Assembly: GCA_026770575.1 (NCBI GenBank)
Contig: MU657170.1
Location: 80,990-144,989, forward strand
Length of the DNA: 64,000 bases
Source: Pelagophyceae sp. CCMP2097
Lineage: Eukaryota > Sar > Pelagophyceae
Reading direction: 5' to 3'
How positions within the stretch are numbered: the first letter of the stretch is position 1; each line of letters opens with the position of its first letter. Position numbers and translations under genes: made by a program. The notes beneath the pieces were generated by a model that saw nothing but the letters and a program-made list of their open reading frames with translations, was not told where the DNA came from and did no database searches. This document shows, piece after piece, positions 44,034 through 55,368 of the stretch.

Positions 44034-45301
44034 GGAGGGTCGTACGCCGCTCTCAGTGGCGCAGGGCGACGCTCCGCACGCACAGCCTTTTGGTTTGAGC
44101 GATGCGAATTTCGGCGGAGACTAACTTTCGGGTCGAAAGCCCGGCCGAGTCGAGGGGCCCCAAGGCGGCGCGGCCAGGCCGGGGGCGAAGCCGCTGCTCG
44201 GTGGAAAGGCGCTCGACGGCGCGCTCGAGGATAAATTGTTTTTCAAAGTCTCGGTGTCGCCGGTTTTCGCTGTCTACAGGCCCGACTCGCGACGGGCGGC
44301 CCCAAGGGGATCTCCCGTGCGCCGGTCGGTCGGGCGAATCTTCCTCGGCTCCGTCGGCCGTCGAAGCGGCGCTGGCGAAGCGGCACAAAACCCGTTATCA
44401 AGTCGCCTCGGAAACGTCTGGCGCGCCCCCGGCTCGGAGCGGGCGCGCGGCGGCGACGGCGCGCGACCGCCGGTCTGGACGGACGCCTCCTCGCATACGA
44501 TATGGCTGACCGTGGCTGGCCACGAGCGCGCTCGCCTGCGCCCTCGGCACAGAGGACCGACCGACCGGCAGAGAAGACGCCGCTCCGGCCGCCACGGCTA
44601 CCCTTTTGACAGTCCCTTTGATAGGCCCGTTGACAGTCCATTTGACAGTCCCTATGACAGGCCCTTTGACAGGCCCTTTGAGAGTCGGCTAGAGTGCCGG
44701 CCGCTGCAATGCCAAGGAGATGGCCGCCCCCGCCGCCCTTGAGCCGGCCTTGTTGCGCTTGTGCGACGCGGCCACAGCTTGAGGGCGCCCGGACAAAGGA
44801 TTTCCCGGAAGTTCACTGGCTGAAGTCTTCATTGACGGGGTCAGTGAAGTCAGAAGACTCAGTGGACACCACAATGAAATGAGCAAACCCAAGGTCACGA
44901 GACCTGGCAGCGGGGCTCGCTCGCTCGCTCAGTGGAGCAGTGGAGCATTCCACGGGCCCTCCCGTCTCATTTGCTCGCTTCCACTCACTCGATGTTGGGG
45001 TATTTGGGGGGTATTTAGAGGCATTTTATAACCTTGTTCGCTTGCTCCGCGGCCCCTGTGGCGGCTCGTACGACGCCGCTCGGTCGCTCTCGACGGATCT
45101 CGACTTGGGGTATGCGCATTTCATTATTGTACTTCTTCTCGGCCCAGACTCGGGAAGTCCGGACCGTCTTGAATTCGTCTTGGAATTTTTCGGTTGCCAT
45201 CTCACGAGCGTCTCGGATTTGGTTGAAACTTCCACCATTTCCGACGGAGAGCTCGATTCGGAGCGTCCCAGCCAGTCCCCCGCCCCCGCGCGCGTCGCGC
45301 C
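44034..45301. other. Divergent intergenic region, RAP gene / AMP deaminase
   Basis: About 1.27 kb between the two divergent starts. Overlapping open frames occur on both strands at 44050-44510, but none matches a known family. A short array of GACAGTCCCTTTGA units lies at 44600-44690. A miniature inverted-repeat element occupies 44865-45135. Confidence 0.4.
44865..45135. mobile_element. Short copy of the CACAATGAAATGAGCA inverted-repeat element
   Basis: The left end at 44868-44905 reads CACAATGAAATGAGCA then GGTCACGAGA. The right end at about 45095-45130, reversed, reads AATAATGAAATGCGCATACC. Between them are GCTCGCTCGCTCGCTC and CGGTCGCTCTCGACGG, echoing the GAGCGAGC interior of the long copy at 30800-31580. 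It sits 170 bp before the inferred AMP deaminase start codon. Confidence 0.6.
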
Positions 45302-48300
45302 ATGACGCAGGAGCTGTGGCCGCGCGGCCACACGTCGTCAGCTGATTTTGATGACAGCGAGATCCTCGAAGAATGCGTACGTCTCAATACCCAGTCGACA
45401 GACGCAGGGGGGCGCACCCAGGGGGCGGCGCCCAGACGCAGGGGGCGTCGCACGGTGGCGCCCGTCCACGACCCGGGGGCGCCGCCCATGACCCGATGGC
45501 GCCTTAACACCCGGGGGCGCCTTTACACCCGGGGACGCTTCGACAGCCGGGGGCGGCGCCTCTATCGCGCGCCCCGCACCACCGCGTCCGCCGCAGGTCC
45601 TCCACCTCGAGCAGAATAAGATGGCCCACCTCGACGCCATCCGCGCCGCGTGCGTACTCGGGGCGCGGGGGGCGCCGCGGGCGGCAAAGGGCTGAGGGGG
45701 CACGGGCATCGGCAGAGGCCGCGAGGTGCCGACGAGACGACGCGGGGCCGCCTCTGTCCGCACGCCCCCCCCCCTTTAGGCGCGCGTTGGACTCGCAGTT
45801 CGACGTGTGCGACGACGACGATGATGAGCGCGGGGAGTATGGCGGGGAAGCGGATGATGAAGCGAAGAAGAAATGGGCGGCGTCGCAGAAACGCAGCCCT
45901 TCCCGCGCTTCCAGTGAACCCCTCTTCGACGTCGGAGACATTCCCGTGTATCTGACGGACGAGGACCAGGACTTTCAACGCGTCCGAATCGACGTGAGTG
46001 GGCGTGCAAGGGCGGGGTCCCGACAACACGTGCTCGTGCGAGGGTCCGAGGAGGGTCCGAGGACAGGAGCGTCGCCCCCGCTCCTAGGAGATCAAGGACG
46101 ACAACATGTGCGACTCGGACGCCGTGCTGGGTTCGTCGCAGCTGTTTCGGGCGTTTGAGCTGCACCAGAAGTGGACGTCGGAATTTCAGCGAACGGAAGG
46201 CGAGGTCTCCGCGGGCACGTCGCTCCCCCCCTCACCGGCGTCGCCGAAGCGCACCATCCGCGGCGCCGGGGCCGCCGCGAACCACAACGCTGAAAATGAT
46301 AAGCGGCACCGCCGGCGCGGGGACCCGGTCTATGACCCGTTGGCGGCGGAGCACGTGGCAAAGGGTGCGTTCCGAACTCCGTTGGAGAGGTTTGACCACC
46401 TCTGTACCGAGAGTCGCTCTCTACCACCTCTCTACCGAGAGTCGGTCTCCACCTCTCCACCGTGGTCCCTCTTGCCGGCCACGCCCCCCGCTTCAGGCCT
46501 GGAGAAGCTCCCCGGCGTCGTCAAGTCGATGAACGGCGTCTACCGCCACTGCGCCAACGAAGAGTCAAACGAGGTCCGTGGTCTCTTGGTGGTCTCTCTT
46601 TTGAAGCGCGAACCTTGAACGTCCGTGATGCGTCGTCTGCACGTTTGAAGCGCGACCCTTGAACAGACCTTGAACGACCCAGGCTCTCGACGCGGATGAG
46701 TACTGGATGCCCTCGTTCCTCGACTTTTCAGTTGCCTTTGCCGAGGTGCGCCTCGGCGACGATGCACTTGCCTCGGCGACGATGCACTTGCCCACTGTCA
46801 AAGCCGCACTTTGGATCCCCCGCAGGTCAAGGCCATGGTCAACTCTGGCCCGGTCAAGACTTTGGCGTACAAGCGCCTGGCCGTTTTGGAGCAGCGGTTT
46901 TCGCTGCACGTTTTATTAAATGGGGAACGTGAGCTCTCGACGCAAAAGTCCGTGCCGCACCGCGACTTTTATAACGTGCGGAAAGTGGACACTCACGTCC
47001 ACCACTCGGTTTGGAACAGCGTCCGGGATGGCCGAAACGGCGGAGCGAGGGGAAAAAAGGGCGGAGCGAGGCCCAACGGGCGGCGAGGACGATGCCCGTG
47101 ACGGGCTGCCACGGGGGCCTCGCCAGAGGGTTCTCGTCTCAAAGACCGAGTCTCACAGAGACCTCGTCCCAGGGATCTTGCCAGGGACCTTTGTGAGAGG
47201 GACCTTGTCACGGGGATCTTGCCTTGCCACAAAAAACGTTCCACACAAGACGTTTCACGAGAACCTTGCCAGAAGGACCTCTTCACAGGGACCTCGTCTC
47301 ACAGGGACCTCGTCACGGGGACCTTGTCACGGCGACGTCGTCAAAGGGACCTTGTCACGGGGACCTTGTCGTCACGGGGACCTTGTCACGGGGACTTTGT
47401 CACAAAGACCTTATCTCAGCGACTTTGTCTATCAGGGACCTCGTCGCAGGGACCGTCTCGCAGAGACCGTCTCAGGGACGCCACATGGTTCGTGTCTCAG
47501 AGACGTTGCCACAAAGGCGTTGCCGCAGGGACCGTGTCACGGGACCTTGTCGCAGGGTTCTTGCCACAGGGATCTTGCCTCAAAGTCTCACAGTGACCTT
47601 GTCTCAGTGACTCGGTCTCACAGGGACCTTGTCACGGGGACCTTGCCACGGGGATGTCTCAAGGACCTCTTCACAGGGACTCTGGCGTGGGCTCCTGTCA
47701 CAGGGTTCTTGTCACAAAGGGCCTCGCCACAAAAACCTCGTCGTAAGGACCTCGTCACGGGGCCTCGCTGCGTGGCCTCGTCGCGGGGACCTCGTCGCGG
47801 GGACCTCGTCACGGGGCCTTGCCGCAGGGCATTGTCCAAGGTCCTTGTCTTGGGGCCGTGCCAGGGCAAGGTAGGGACATGGAGACCGAGTTGGCGGCAA
47901 GGTTGGAGGACGGACTTTATAAAAAGGCCACGGACTTTATAAAAAGGCCCTTTTGGGACTCGCATATGAGCCTGTGCGATTCGCATATTGGCCTTGTTTG
48001 ACGATTGGCCTGTGCGACGTACAAGACCGCGGCCGACGTAGGCGTGCATGAACCAAAAGCACTTGCTTCGCTTCATAAAGGCAAAACTCCGCAAGAACGG
48101 CTCGGAAGTGGTCACGAACCGAGACGGCCGCGACCTCACCCTCGCAGACGTCTTCAAGACGTTGAGGCTGACGGCGTACGACTTGTCCATCGACACGCTG
48201 GACATGCGCGTCCCCCCGCGTCGGTGTTCCGACGATGCGATTCGAAACGGGAAATTGTCCGAAAACTCGCGCGCTCTCAGGCACGCGCACGACACGTTTC

Positions 48301-51300
48301 ACCGCTTCGACCGCTTCAATCTGAAGTACAACCCGGCGGGGCAGTCGCGGCTGCGGGAGATCTTCCTGAAGACTGATAATCTGATCAAAGGTGCAGCCCT
48401 CTGGAAACCGCCAGGGGCTCGCCTTTGGCAAGGCGAGGGCGCCGGTGGAGCGTCAAGGCGGGCATCGTTGGAGGCGGGCATCGATTGTACGAAGCGGGGC
48501 CGTTGGTATGCGGAGTGGCCTTTCAAGGGCGAAACCCCGCAGAGCCCGAAGTCCTGAAGCCGTCAAACCCACGCCACTCCACAACGCGCGCCTCTCCAGG
48601 CCGTTACCTGGCCGAGCTCACTCGCGAGGTCATGTCCGACCTCGAGGCCTCCAAGTACCAGCTCGCAGAGTGGCGGGTAAGCGTCTGTTGATACCGACAC
48701 GCTGCCTCATCCGACCATGTCGACGCAAAGGCCTTGCGACCGTCTCGACTCGCGAAAAAATAAGGTTTCAATCTACGGTCGCGCCCCGTCCGACTGGGCC
48801 GGCCTGGCGGACTGGTTCTTCGACCACGCGCTGGCGTCGCCAAACGTCCGGTGGATGATCCAGGTACGTTGAATCAATGCGCGGTGGTCGCGTTCGACGC
48901 GCGTCCCGTTTCTCAAACTGTTTCTCAAAGTGCAACGCATTCGAACCCCGTAGGTGCCGCGGCTGTACGCGGTGTACCGCGCGGCCGGGCTGGTGAAGTC
49001 GTTTGACGAAATTCTGCAGAACATTTTCGAACCGTTGTTCGCGGTGACGTTGGACCCAGCATCAAATCCTCGGTTGCATGCCTTTTTAGAAGCCATAGTC
49101 GGCTTCGATTCCGTCGACGACGAATCCAAGCCAGACGCCGGGGCCATGGACCCGACGAGGCCGCTGCCTTTACCGAAGGAATGGACGAGACCGGAGGAGC
49201 CGCCCTTTGCGTACGTTGAAGCGTCGCGGCGCGCGTTTCTCAAAGGCGAATCCTCCGAAGAATCGTACAGGTACTGGATGTACCACATGTACGCCAACCT
49301 GCGGGCGCTGAACCGCGTTCGGGCGGCGCGGCACTTGTCGACGTTTGAGTGCGCCGAATGGCGTCCGAAAGAGGAACCGTCTCCCAAATCGCCGATTCGA
49401 ACACATTTCCGCGAGCCAGAGGGGCCGAGCGCGGGGCCTTTGCCGAGCGCGCGCGCGTAGGTTCCGGCCGCACGCGGGCGAGGCTGGGGACATTGACCAT
49501 TTGGTGCGTTTGTCTCTTCGAAGAACATGGGATGCGGCCGTGCGGCAAGGGCGCCGGTGAAGAGAGGGCTCACCGAATGGCGCCGGTCACGAGATTCGGT
49601 GCAAAGGCCTCTGTGCATCGAGGCTCCGATCTTGGACCTCTACGGGCCCTCGAGTGCAGAACCGACGGCAAGGGTGGCTTCTCTCGAGGTCCACAGAGAA
49701 GGGCTTCGAGGCGGCCCGTTGAAACGGCCCTTTGAGACGAGCCCTTTGAGACGGGTCCTTTGAGACGGGCCCTTTGAGACGGGCCCTTTGAGGCGGGCCC
49801 TCTCGGCGAGGCGCCGTCCAACAGCAGTGCGGCGAGGGGCGGCGCAGTGGCCCCGACGGGTCCCAGGAGACGGCATGCCGTGCAAGGCACCGAATACAAG
49901 AGCGGGCCCTCGACATTGTCCTTCCACGGGCCCTCGAGTCGGGCCTCTCAGACGGCGGTGTCCGGGCCCTCTGGTGTGCGGGCGGCTCTACGGGACTGGG
50001 GCGGTTGAACGGCCCTCGAGACGTGCCCTCTACGCCTCCTCCAAAAGCACGTGGCCCCGAGCCTTTGCCGCGACAAGGCGGGTCTCCCGCACGAGAAGCA
50101 TGCATTTTGGCCAATTTCGAAAGAGAAATCCCGCAAAATCCCGCAAAATGGAAAAGCCGCAGGTGGCCGCCTTTCTCGTGACGAAGAAGATCAACCACGG
50201 CATCCAGCTGCGCCGGTCGCCGGCGCTGCAGTATCTGTATTATCTGGCGCAGGTTGGGATCGCAATGTCGCCGCTGTCGAACAACCGTCGACCCAGCGTC
50301 CCCGAAAACCAGGGCGGTGCGAGTCTGCGAGCGGCGCTTATCGGACCCGCACTCTCCACAGCGGCTTGTGGACTCGAGCGCACACGGTCAACGGGATTCC
50401 CGGAGTCTGAGCGGATCGCCGGTGGAACTCGGTAAAAGGCCGGAGATGGTCCCCGACGGTCCGACAGGGGCCGTCTCCTGTCGGACCGGAGACGGCCCCT
50501 CGATGGTCCGATGCGGCCCCGATGCGGCCCCGAGGCGGTCTCGACGGTCCGATGCGGGCCCTCGACAGTCGTAGAGGGACCCATATACAGACAGTAGAGG
50601 GACCCTCGACGGACCTCTACGACCCTGACGGACCCGAGACCATGCGCCCCCCACGGTCCGACGGGGGCCGGAGACGGCCCTCTTCGGCCCCTCGACGCAG
50701 CCCCTCGACGGTCCGTAGAGGCCCCCCGGACGGTCCTCTACGACAGTCCCGGAAGAGTTTTTTCTTTCGCCCCCTCGCACGGTTTGGCCACGGAATTCAT
50801 AAGTTCACACGAAGGGTCGAAAATAAATAAAAGAAGAGAGAGGAAAATGCCCTTTTCGACGGGCCAGCCGCAGCTTTCGTCTGGGCCCATCGGGTGTCGT
50901 GCGATGCGTGCGGGGGCAAAGGCGGTATTGTGGACGGTGCCATCGGCCCCGCTGCCTTTCGATGTCGCGACGCGTCTCTTTGTGAAATTGACTTGTAGGC
51001 CTCTTTCTGGACTTTGCGAAAAACCCGTTCCCAAAGTACTTTGAGCGCGGCCTCAACGTCTCCCTCTCTACCGACGACCCGCTCATGCTCCACTTCACAA
51101 AGGACCCCTTGGTCGAGGAGTACTCGGTGGCCGCGCAGGCGCGCCGTTTTTGCGTGGGCGCACGATTTCCTGGGAAACGCGCAATTGCAGGTCTGGAAGC
51201 TGTCCTCGACTGACATTTGCGAGATCGCGCGCAACTCCGTGCTCCAGTCCGGCTGGGAGGACCGGTTCAAGAAACACTTCATCGGAGACAATTATGTGGG

Positions 51301-51619
51301 GTTGCGGCGTCGGAAGAAACGCGCCTTTCCAAGCCACGATGGAAGAATTTTCCAAACCCACGCTTCCACGCCCCACAACACAGGCCAAGGCCGGGGCTCC
51401 GGGCAACGACATCCGCATGACGAACGTGCCCGACATTCGCATCACTTACAGACACGAGACTTGGTGCGTTCGAAAGGGGGCCTTAGGGGTCGCAAGATTC
51501 GACCAAGGGGGCCTTCCCAGTGTCCTGCTCAGCGCGCCTTCTTTTGCAGGCAGCAGGAGGTGGACTTTGTCAACCGCCACGCCGCGCTGCACTTGAGCCG
51601 GAGCGAAAGTGCGCGATGA
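45302..51619 (+). CDS. AMPD: AMP deaminase
   Basis: Converts AMP to IMP and ammonia in the purine nucleotide cycle. Eighteen exons (45302-45376, 45597-45649, 45780-45993, 46088-46364, 46497-46573, 46683-46745, 46826-47008, 48042-48205, 48281-48390, 48600-48676, 48765-48863, 48954-49348, 49461-49503, 50163-50286, 50999-51138, 51191-51295, 51384-51463, 51550-51619) total 2349 nt, 782 residues, in the family's normal range. Catalytic motifs are intact: zinc-binding VDTHVHHS then [89 protein letters not shown]. The N-terminal 200 residues are acidic and family-specific. Introns after 48205 (GCGCGT) and 51138 (GCGCGC) are GC-AG. Intron 47009-48041 carries a 15-bp minisatellite. Confidence 0.95.
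47130..47850 (+). repeat. 15-bp GGGGACCTTGTCACG minisatellite in AMP deaminase intron
   Basis: The longest array of this family, clearest at 47290-47420, lies in the intron that splits the zinc-site codons HHS|ACMNQ. Units vary at the first bases and in CTTG/CTCG, with occasional 12- and 18-bp steps. It gives plus-strand frames of over 300 codons that are not genes. Confidence 0.9.
49690..50090. repeat. GGCCCTTTGAGACGG repeats in AMP deaminase intron
   Basis: Five near-perfect 15-bp units (GGGCCCTTTGAGACG) stand at 49715-49800 in the intron 49504-50162, followed by looser GGGCCCTCGAG motifs. The unit combines the CGAGACGG family core with a 15-bp period. Confidence 0.7.
50410..50755. repeat. 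GACGGTCCGATGCGG-type repeats in AMP deaminase intron
   Basis: Irregular units around GGTCCGATGCGGCCCC and CCTCGACGGTCC occupy the first half of intron 50287-50998. The second half is ordinary sequence with nothing recognised. Confidence 0.6.
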
Positions 51620-52460
51620 AGCGTTTGCAAACGTCGGCGACGAGACCCGCAACCGCCACGACCCTCGGTGACGCTTCGGCAGCCGCACACCCGCTGCGCG
51701 CCTCGCAAGCGGCCTCTTTGGCGCCACGCCTCCCATGCGCCTCCCGCGCGACGCAACGCCAAGCGCGTACACTCGTAAAGGATCGCGCCAAACGCACCGG
51801 GCTGCCGTACCTCGCCGTAGACCCCGCTGCAAAAGCGCAGGCTCTGCGAGGGGCGTGCGTTTCAGGGCGGGCGGCCACGCTGGAGTGCCTCTCTCTGGCG
51901 GTGCGGTCGAGGCCGCCGCGCCAAGGGGTACTTGGACGGTCGTTGCCAGATTAGATACGACTTGACCCCTTCCCCTCCGCCTTGTACGTGACGGTGGATC
52001 CGACCTTTTTCCCATGAGCACCTCCGCTTGCGCAATATTGCGACGATCCAAGGCCGGCCGAGGGGCGAGGACCCGTCCACGGCGGCGGCGCCGTCCGTGC
52101 GCGCGCCGCAGGGCGTCCGTCGCCGCGCGGCGCGGCCGACCGCTCCGGGTCGCCCAGCGGCGTGGCGTCACAGGCGCAACGTCCCACGAGCGGGCCGCGC
52201 CCGGGCCTTGCCACCACAGGGCGCGCCGCCGAGAGCGCGTCTCGGCCGCACCATGCCTCGAGCGCGGCGTGCCTCGGCTGCGGCGTGTCGGCTGCGCCGC
52301 CAGCGCGGCGGCGCCTCGAGTGCGGTTGCGGCTCGGGCGCGGCTGCGGCCGCGCGGCCAGACGTGCCCTGCCTGCGAAGCGCCGCCAGGCTCCGGTTCCG
52401 GCGCTGATGCTGCTGACGCTGCGGGGCTCCTCGAGTGAAGCTCCGCGAGTGGCGTGGCCG
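51620..52460. other. Very GC-rich stretch without a supported gene
   Basis: Between the convergent ends of AMP deaminase and the kinase gene. Long frames are open on both strands because of extreme GC content, all arginine/alanine-rich. A cysteine-rich plus-strand phrase near 52255-52380 (CLGCGVSAAPPARRRLECGC) is the only one that catches the eye, and it has no support. Confidence 0.4.
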
Positions 52461-53646
52461 CTAGGCCCCGTCGTGCCAAAGGCCGGGATCGCCGGTGTCG
52501 CCACCGAGTCCCTTGGCGGTCCCCTCGATGCCGAATCCGCGGAGGCAGCAGGGCTTTGGGTTGTCTGCGAACCAGGCTTCGGCGAGGGCCTCAGCGGCGG
52601 TGGCGCGCCGCGCCGCGTCGAGGCGCAATAGCCCCCGGAGGCATCGGACCAGCGACGCCGCGTCGCCGGAGCTGCCGTAGCCGCGCCGCGCGAGGGCGTG
52701 CCGCTCGCATCGCGGCGCGCCCTCGAAGAGCGCGTCGTCGTCGAGGCGGAGCGCGCGGATGAGCACGAGCTGGTCTTTCTCGTGGGCGCCTCGCAGTAGA
52801 GCGAGGCCGCCGCGCGCGACTTGCACGATGACGCACCCGGCGGCCCAGCAGTCGACGGCCGCGCCGTCGTACCTCGCAAGGAAAGCGTCGCAAGGACGGC
52901 GTCGAGGATGGAAGGGCGTGTCTTCGAGCGGTGGCGCACCATTCACCGCCGCCTGCCGGCCGCAGCACTTCCTCGATGAGTTCGGGCGGCCTGTTCCAGA
53001 GCGCGCAGACGGCGAGCGTCCGTGCGCGGGGCGGGTTTAGGGGGACCGCGGCGCCAAAGTCGGCGAGGAGAAGACGGGCGCCGTTTTGTGAGATTAGGAG
53101 GTTGTCTATAGAGACGTCCCGATGACAGAACCCCACCTCGTGGCAGTGCGCCAGCGCGCAGAGCAGATGGCCCGCGACGAGCTTGACCTCGCCGCAGCGC
53201 ACCTGCATCAGGGGTCCGACGCTCGCGTCGCGCCCCGGATCCCGCCTTACCGGTCCATGCTTCCGGAGCCATTGGCCGACGTTTCCGCCCGCGGCGTGCT
53301 GCAGGGCGAGCGTGGCGACGCCAGAGAGACGGTCGAAGTCGTGCTGGAGCATGATCACGATGTTGCTTTGACCGGCCAACGCCAGCAAAGCGTCGACTTC
53401 GCGCCGCGCGGAAGGCCCGCGGTCCAGCGGGACGCGCTTCAGCACGGCGAGGCCGCCGGCGCGGCTGCGCGCGAGGCGGACGCAGCCGTTATTGCCGTAG
53501 GACATGTGCATGGCGTTGGACGGCGGCGGCCCGTCGGGCAGCGGCGCGTTGGACGGCCATTCACAAAAACCGACTTCTTCAAAGTCGTCGGCGAACGCCC
53601 GGCGCGGGCCCGCAGACGACGCGCGCCGCAGCCGCGCCGCCAGCAT
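52461..53646 (-). pseudogene. Protein kinase with a frameshift in the C-lobe
   Basis: From ATG 53646, one frame encodes a kinase N-lobe and catalytic core: a degenerate glycine loop SYGNNGCVRLARS, the ATP lysine in AVLKRVPLD, the catalytic loop CHRDVSIDNLLIS and DFGAAV, then RPPELIEEVLRPA near 52960. The rest of the C-lobe (RYDGAAVDCWAAGCVIVQV; ATAAEALAEAWF) lies in another frame, 52461-52950. No intron of plausible length joins them; the only GT...AG there is 16 bp. It is therefore either a pseudogene or a one-base assembly error in an otherwise complete kinase with all catalytic residues. A 40-residue Ala/Arg N-terminal extension could be a presequence. Confidence 0.7.
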
Positions 53647-53681
53647 GGGCCGCTAAGGCGCGTGTTCACTAGCACTGCCAA

Positions 53682-54280
53682 TACAAGGGGTATCGCCAAT
53701 GACGCCGAGGACTTTCTGGCAATCGGAGTGTTCGTCGGTTGGAGTTTGGCGCTGTTGGGAGTGATAGAGGACGTCGCGCCGAGTCCCATGATGCTAGATC
53801 CTATAGAAATTGTTTGTTTAAAACGCTCAAACCAGAAATCAGAACGCCTGTTTTGGCTCGTCTGAAGCGCCACTCGCGGCAATCGTACAGGATTTGCCAT
53901 ATGCCACCCCAGTGCGTATGGACCCACCCCGTCACATAGCTGCCTCTTGGATCAAGTGGTTTCCTCACCCCGTCACATAGCCAGAATTTCGATCCCTGCG
54001 GTCCTGCGATTGCCAGCCGGGCCCGAACCTTCGCAATACGGAGGCAAAATCAGTTCAAAATCAAGGTAAGGAGGCAAATAAAGATTTTATCAAGTTCAAA
54101 ATATTGGGGGAAACGCTTGTTCACGCCCTTGCAAGGCGCCCTCCTCGAGGCTGATCATGTCACGGACACCCCGGGGGGCAGAGAGGCCCATAGCGACCAC
54201 GCCCACCCCCGCCTGGGCGGCCTCTGGGAGGCACAACTTTGCGCCACTTGAGATCGGCTTTATCGCCGATACCCCTTGTA
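53682..54280. mobile_element. 600-bp element with TACAAGGGGTATCG inverted ends
   Basis: TACAAGGGGTATCGCC at 53682 is inverted at the right end (GGCGATACCCCTTGTA, 54265-54280). The right 160 bp match the start of the window (1-161). The middle is AT-rich and includes two copies of CACCCCGTCACATAGC, at 53924-53939 and 53967-53982. The short inverted ends make this a tentative call. Confidence 0.45.
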
Positions 54281-54361
54281 CTCGTACGCGTACAATTGTA
54301 TACGAGTACTCAGCGGCTCGGGAGCTCGATCGAGCAAGACGACCAGAGCTCTGGCGGCCAG

Positions 54362-55146
54362 ATGCTCGCCCTCTGCCTCTTCCTCTTGGCGGCGCGCGCG
54401 CGGTGCCTCGCGCCGTCGCGCTGGGCGTCGCGGCGCGCGGCAATCGCGGCGGCCGGCGGGGTGAAGTCGGATGTAACGTTTGAGGAAGCGCAGGACGTCG
54501 GTGAAACCTTACTCGAGGCCTTCCTCCTCCAAGACCGGAACGGCACGCCCTTGCCCTCAAACACCGCCGAAGACCTCGACGCCCTCCTGGCCACGACGAG
54601 CGGCGCGCGCGGCTGGTGAGCGGCAGGCGCGGCTGGTGGGTGCCGCTCTCACGACGGCGCCCGGTTTGAACGGCCGCGCGTCGGAGCGACGCGCGGACCG
54701 AACGACCTAGGTTCGTGCTCCTGCTGACGGACCCAGTGTACGCCCCCCTCTTCTCAAAAGCGCTGTCGCCGGCGCTCCTCGAGCCGTTGGAGAAGCACGC
54801 GGAGGTGAACGTCCGCTTGATGACCATGAACGTGGCAATGTCCACAGCCATGGCCGTCGCGCACGCTCGCAACGGCGATTCGGACATGGCGTCGGCGTCG
54901 ACGTTGACGAGCGACCGTTCCGTCGCCGTTGTGGAAGCGTTGATGGACCGCCAATTGACACCCACTCTCCGCCCGGCTCTGCGCGACCTCCTCAACACCG
55001 CCGCTTTCGACGCCGACGACGACGACGGCAACACTGGGGTTGATGCGGACTGGGTAGCGTTTTTGGATCGGTGGGGGTATGACGCGACGCAGCGCAATGC
55101 GATTGCCGCGGTCCTGGCCCGAATGCTCAACGGCATCCGCAGCTAG
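54362..55146 (+). CDS. Hypothetical secreted or plastid-targeted protein
   Basis: Two exons, 54362-54615 and 54711-55146, give 229 residues with a GTGAGC donor. The N-terminus MLALCLFLLAARARCLAPSR is a signal peptide followed by an Arg/Ala-rich stretch, as in the bipartite plastid signals of algae with secondary plastids, although the usual phenylalanine after cleavage is absent. The mature part is helical (VTFEEAQDVGETLLEAFL; PALRDLLNTAAFDADDDDG) and matches no family I know. A 24-bp direct duplication spans the stop codon and the DNA after it (55125-55172). Confidence 0.6.
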
Positions 55147-55368
55147 CGAATGCTCAACGGCATCCGCAGCTAGCGTAACCAGAAGCGCTTTGGTTGACCC
55201 TTCGGATTTGGCCGCCCGGGGACTTGGATCCCCCCACCCAATGTGGCTCGCTCGGCACGCGGTGACCCCCCTCCCCTCAAACCCCCGACCCCAACAGCCC
55301 AAGAGATCAAATGTGATGTTAAATGATTTTTCGGCAGCGGCGGTGGGCGTTCCGGAGGCGCCGATGGT

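Noticed and set aside
47130..47850. Possible CRISPR-like array because of regular short repeats
   Set aside because: There are no unique spacers; the repeats abut and vary gradually, as in a minisatellite. The host is a eukaryotic intron with no cas genes nearby.
52940..52970. A tiny GT...AG intron joining the two kinase frames
   Set aside because: The only candidate is about 16 bp, below any splicing limit I know. A frameshift is more likely.
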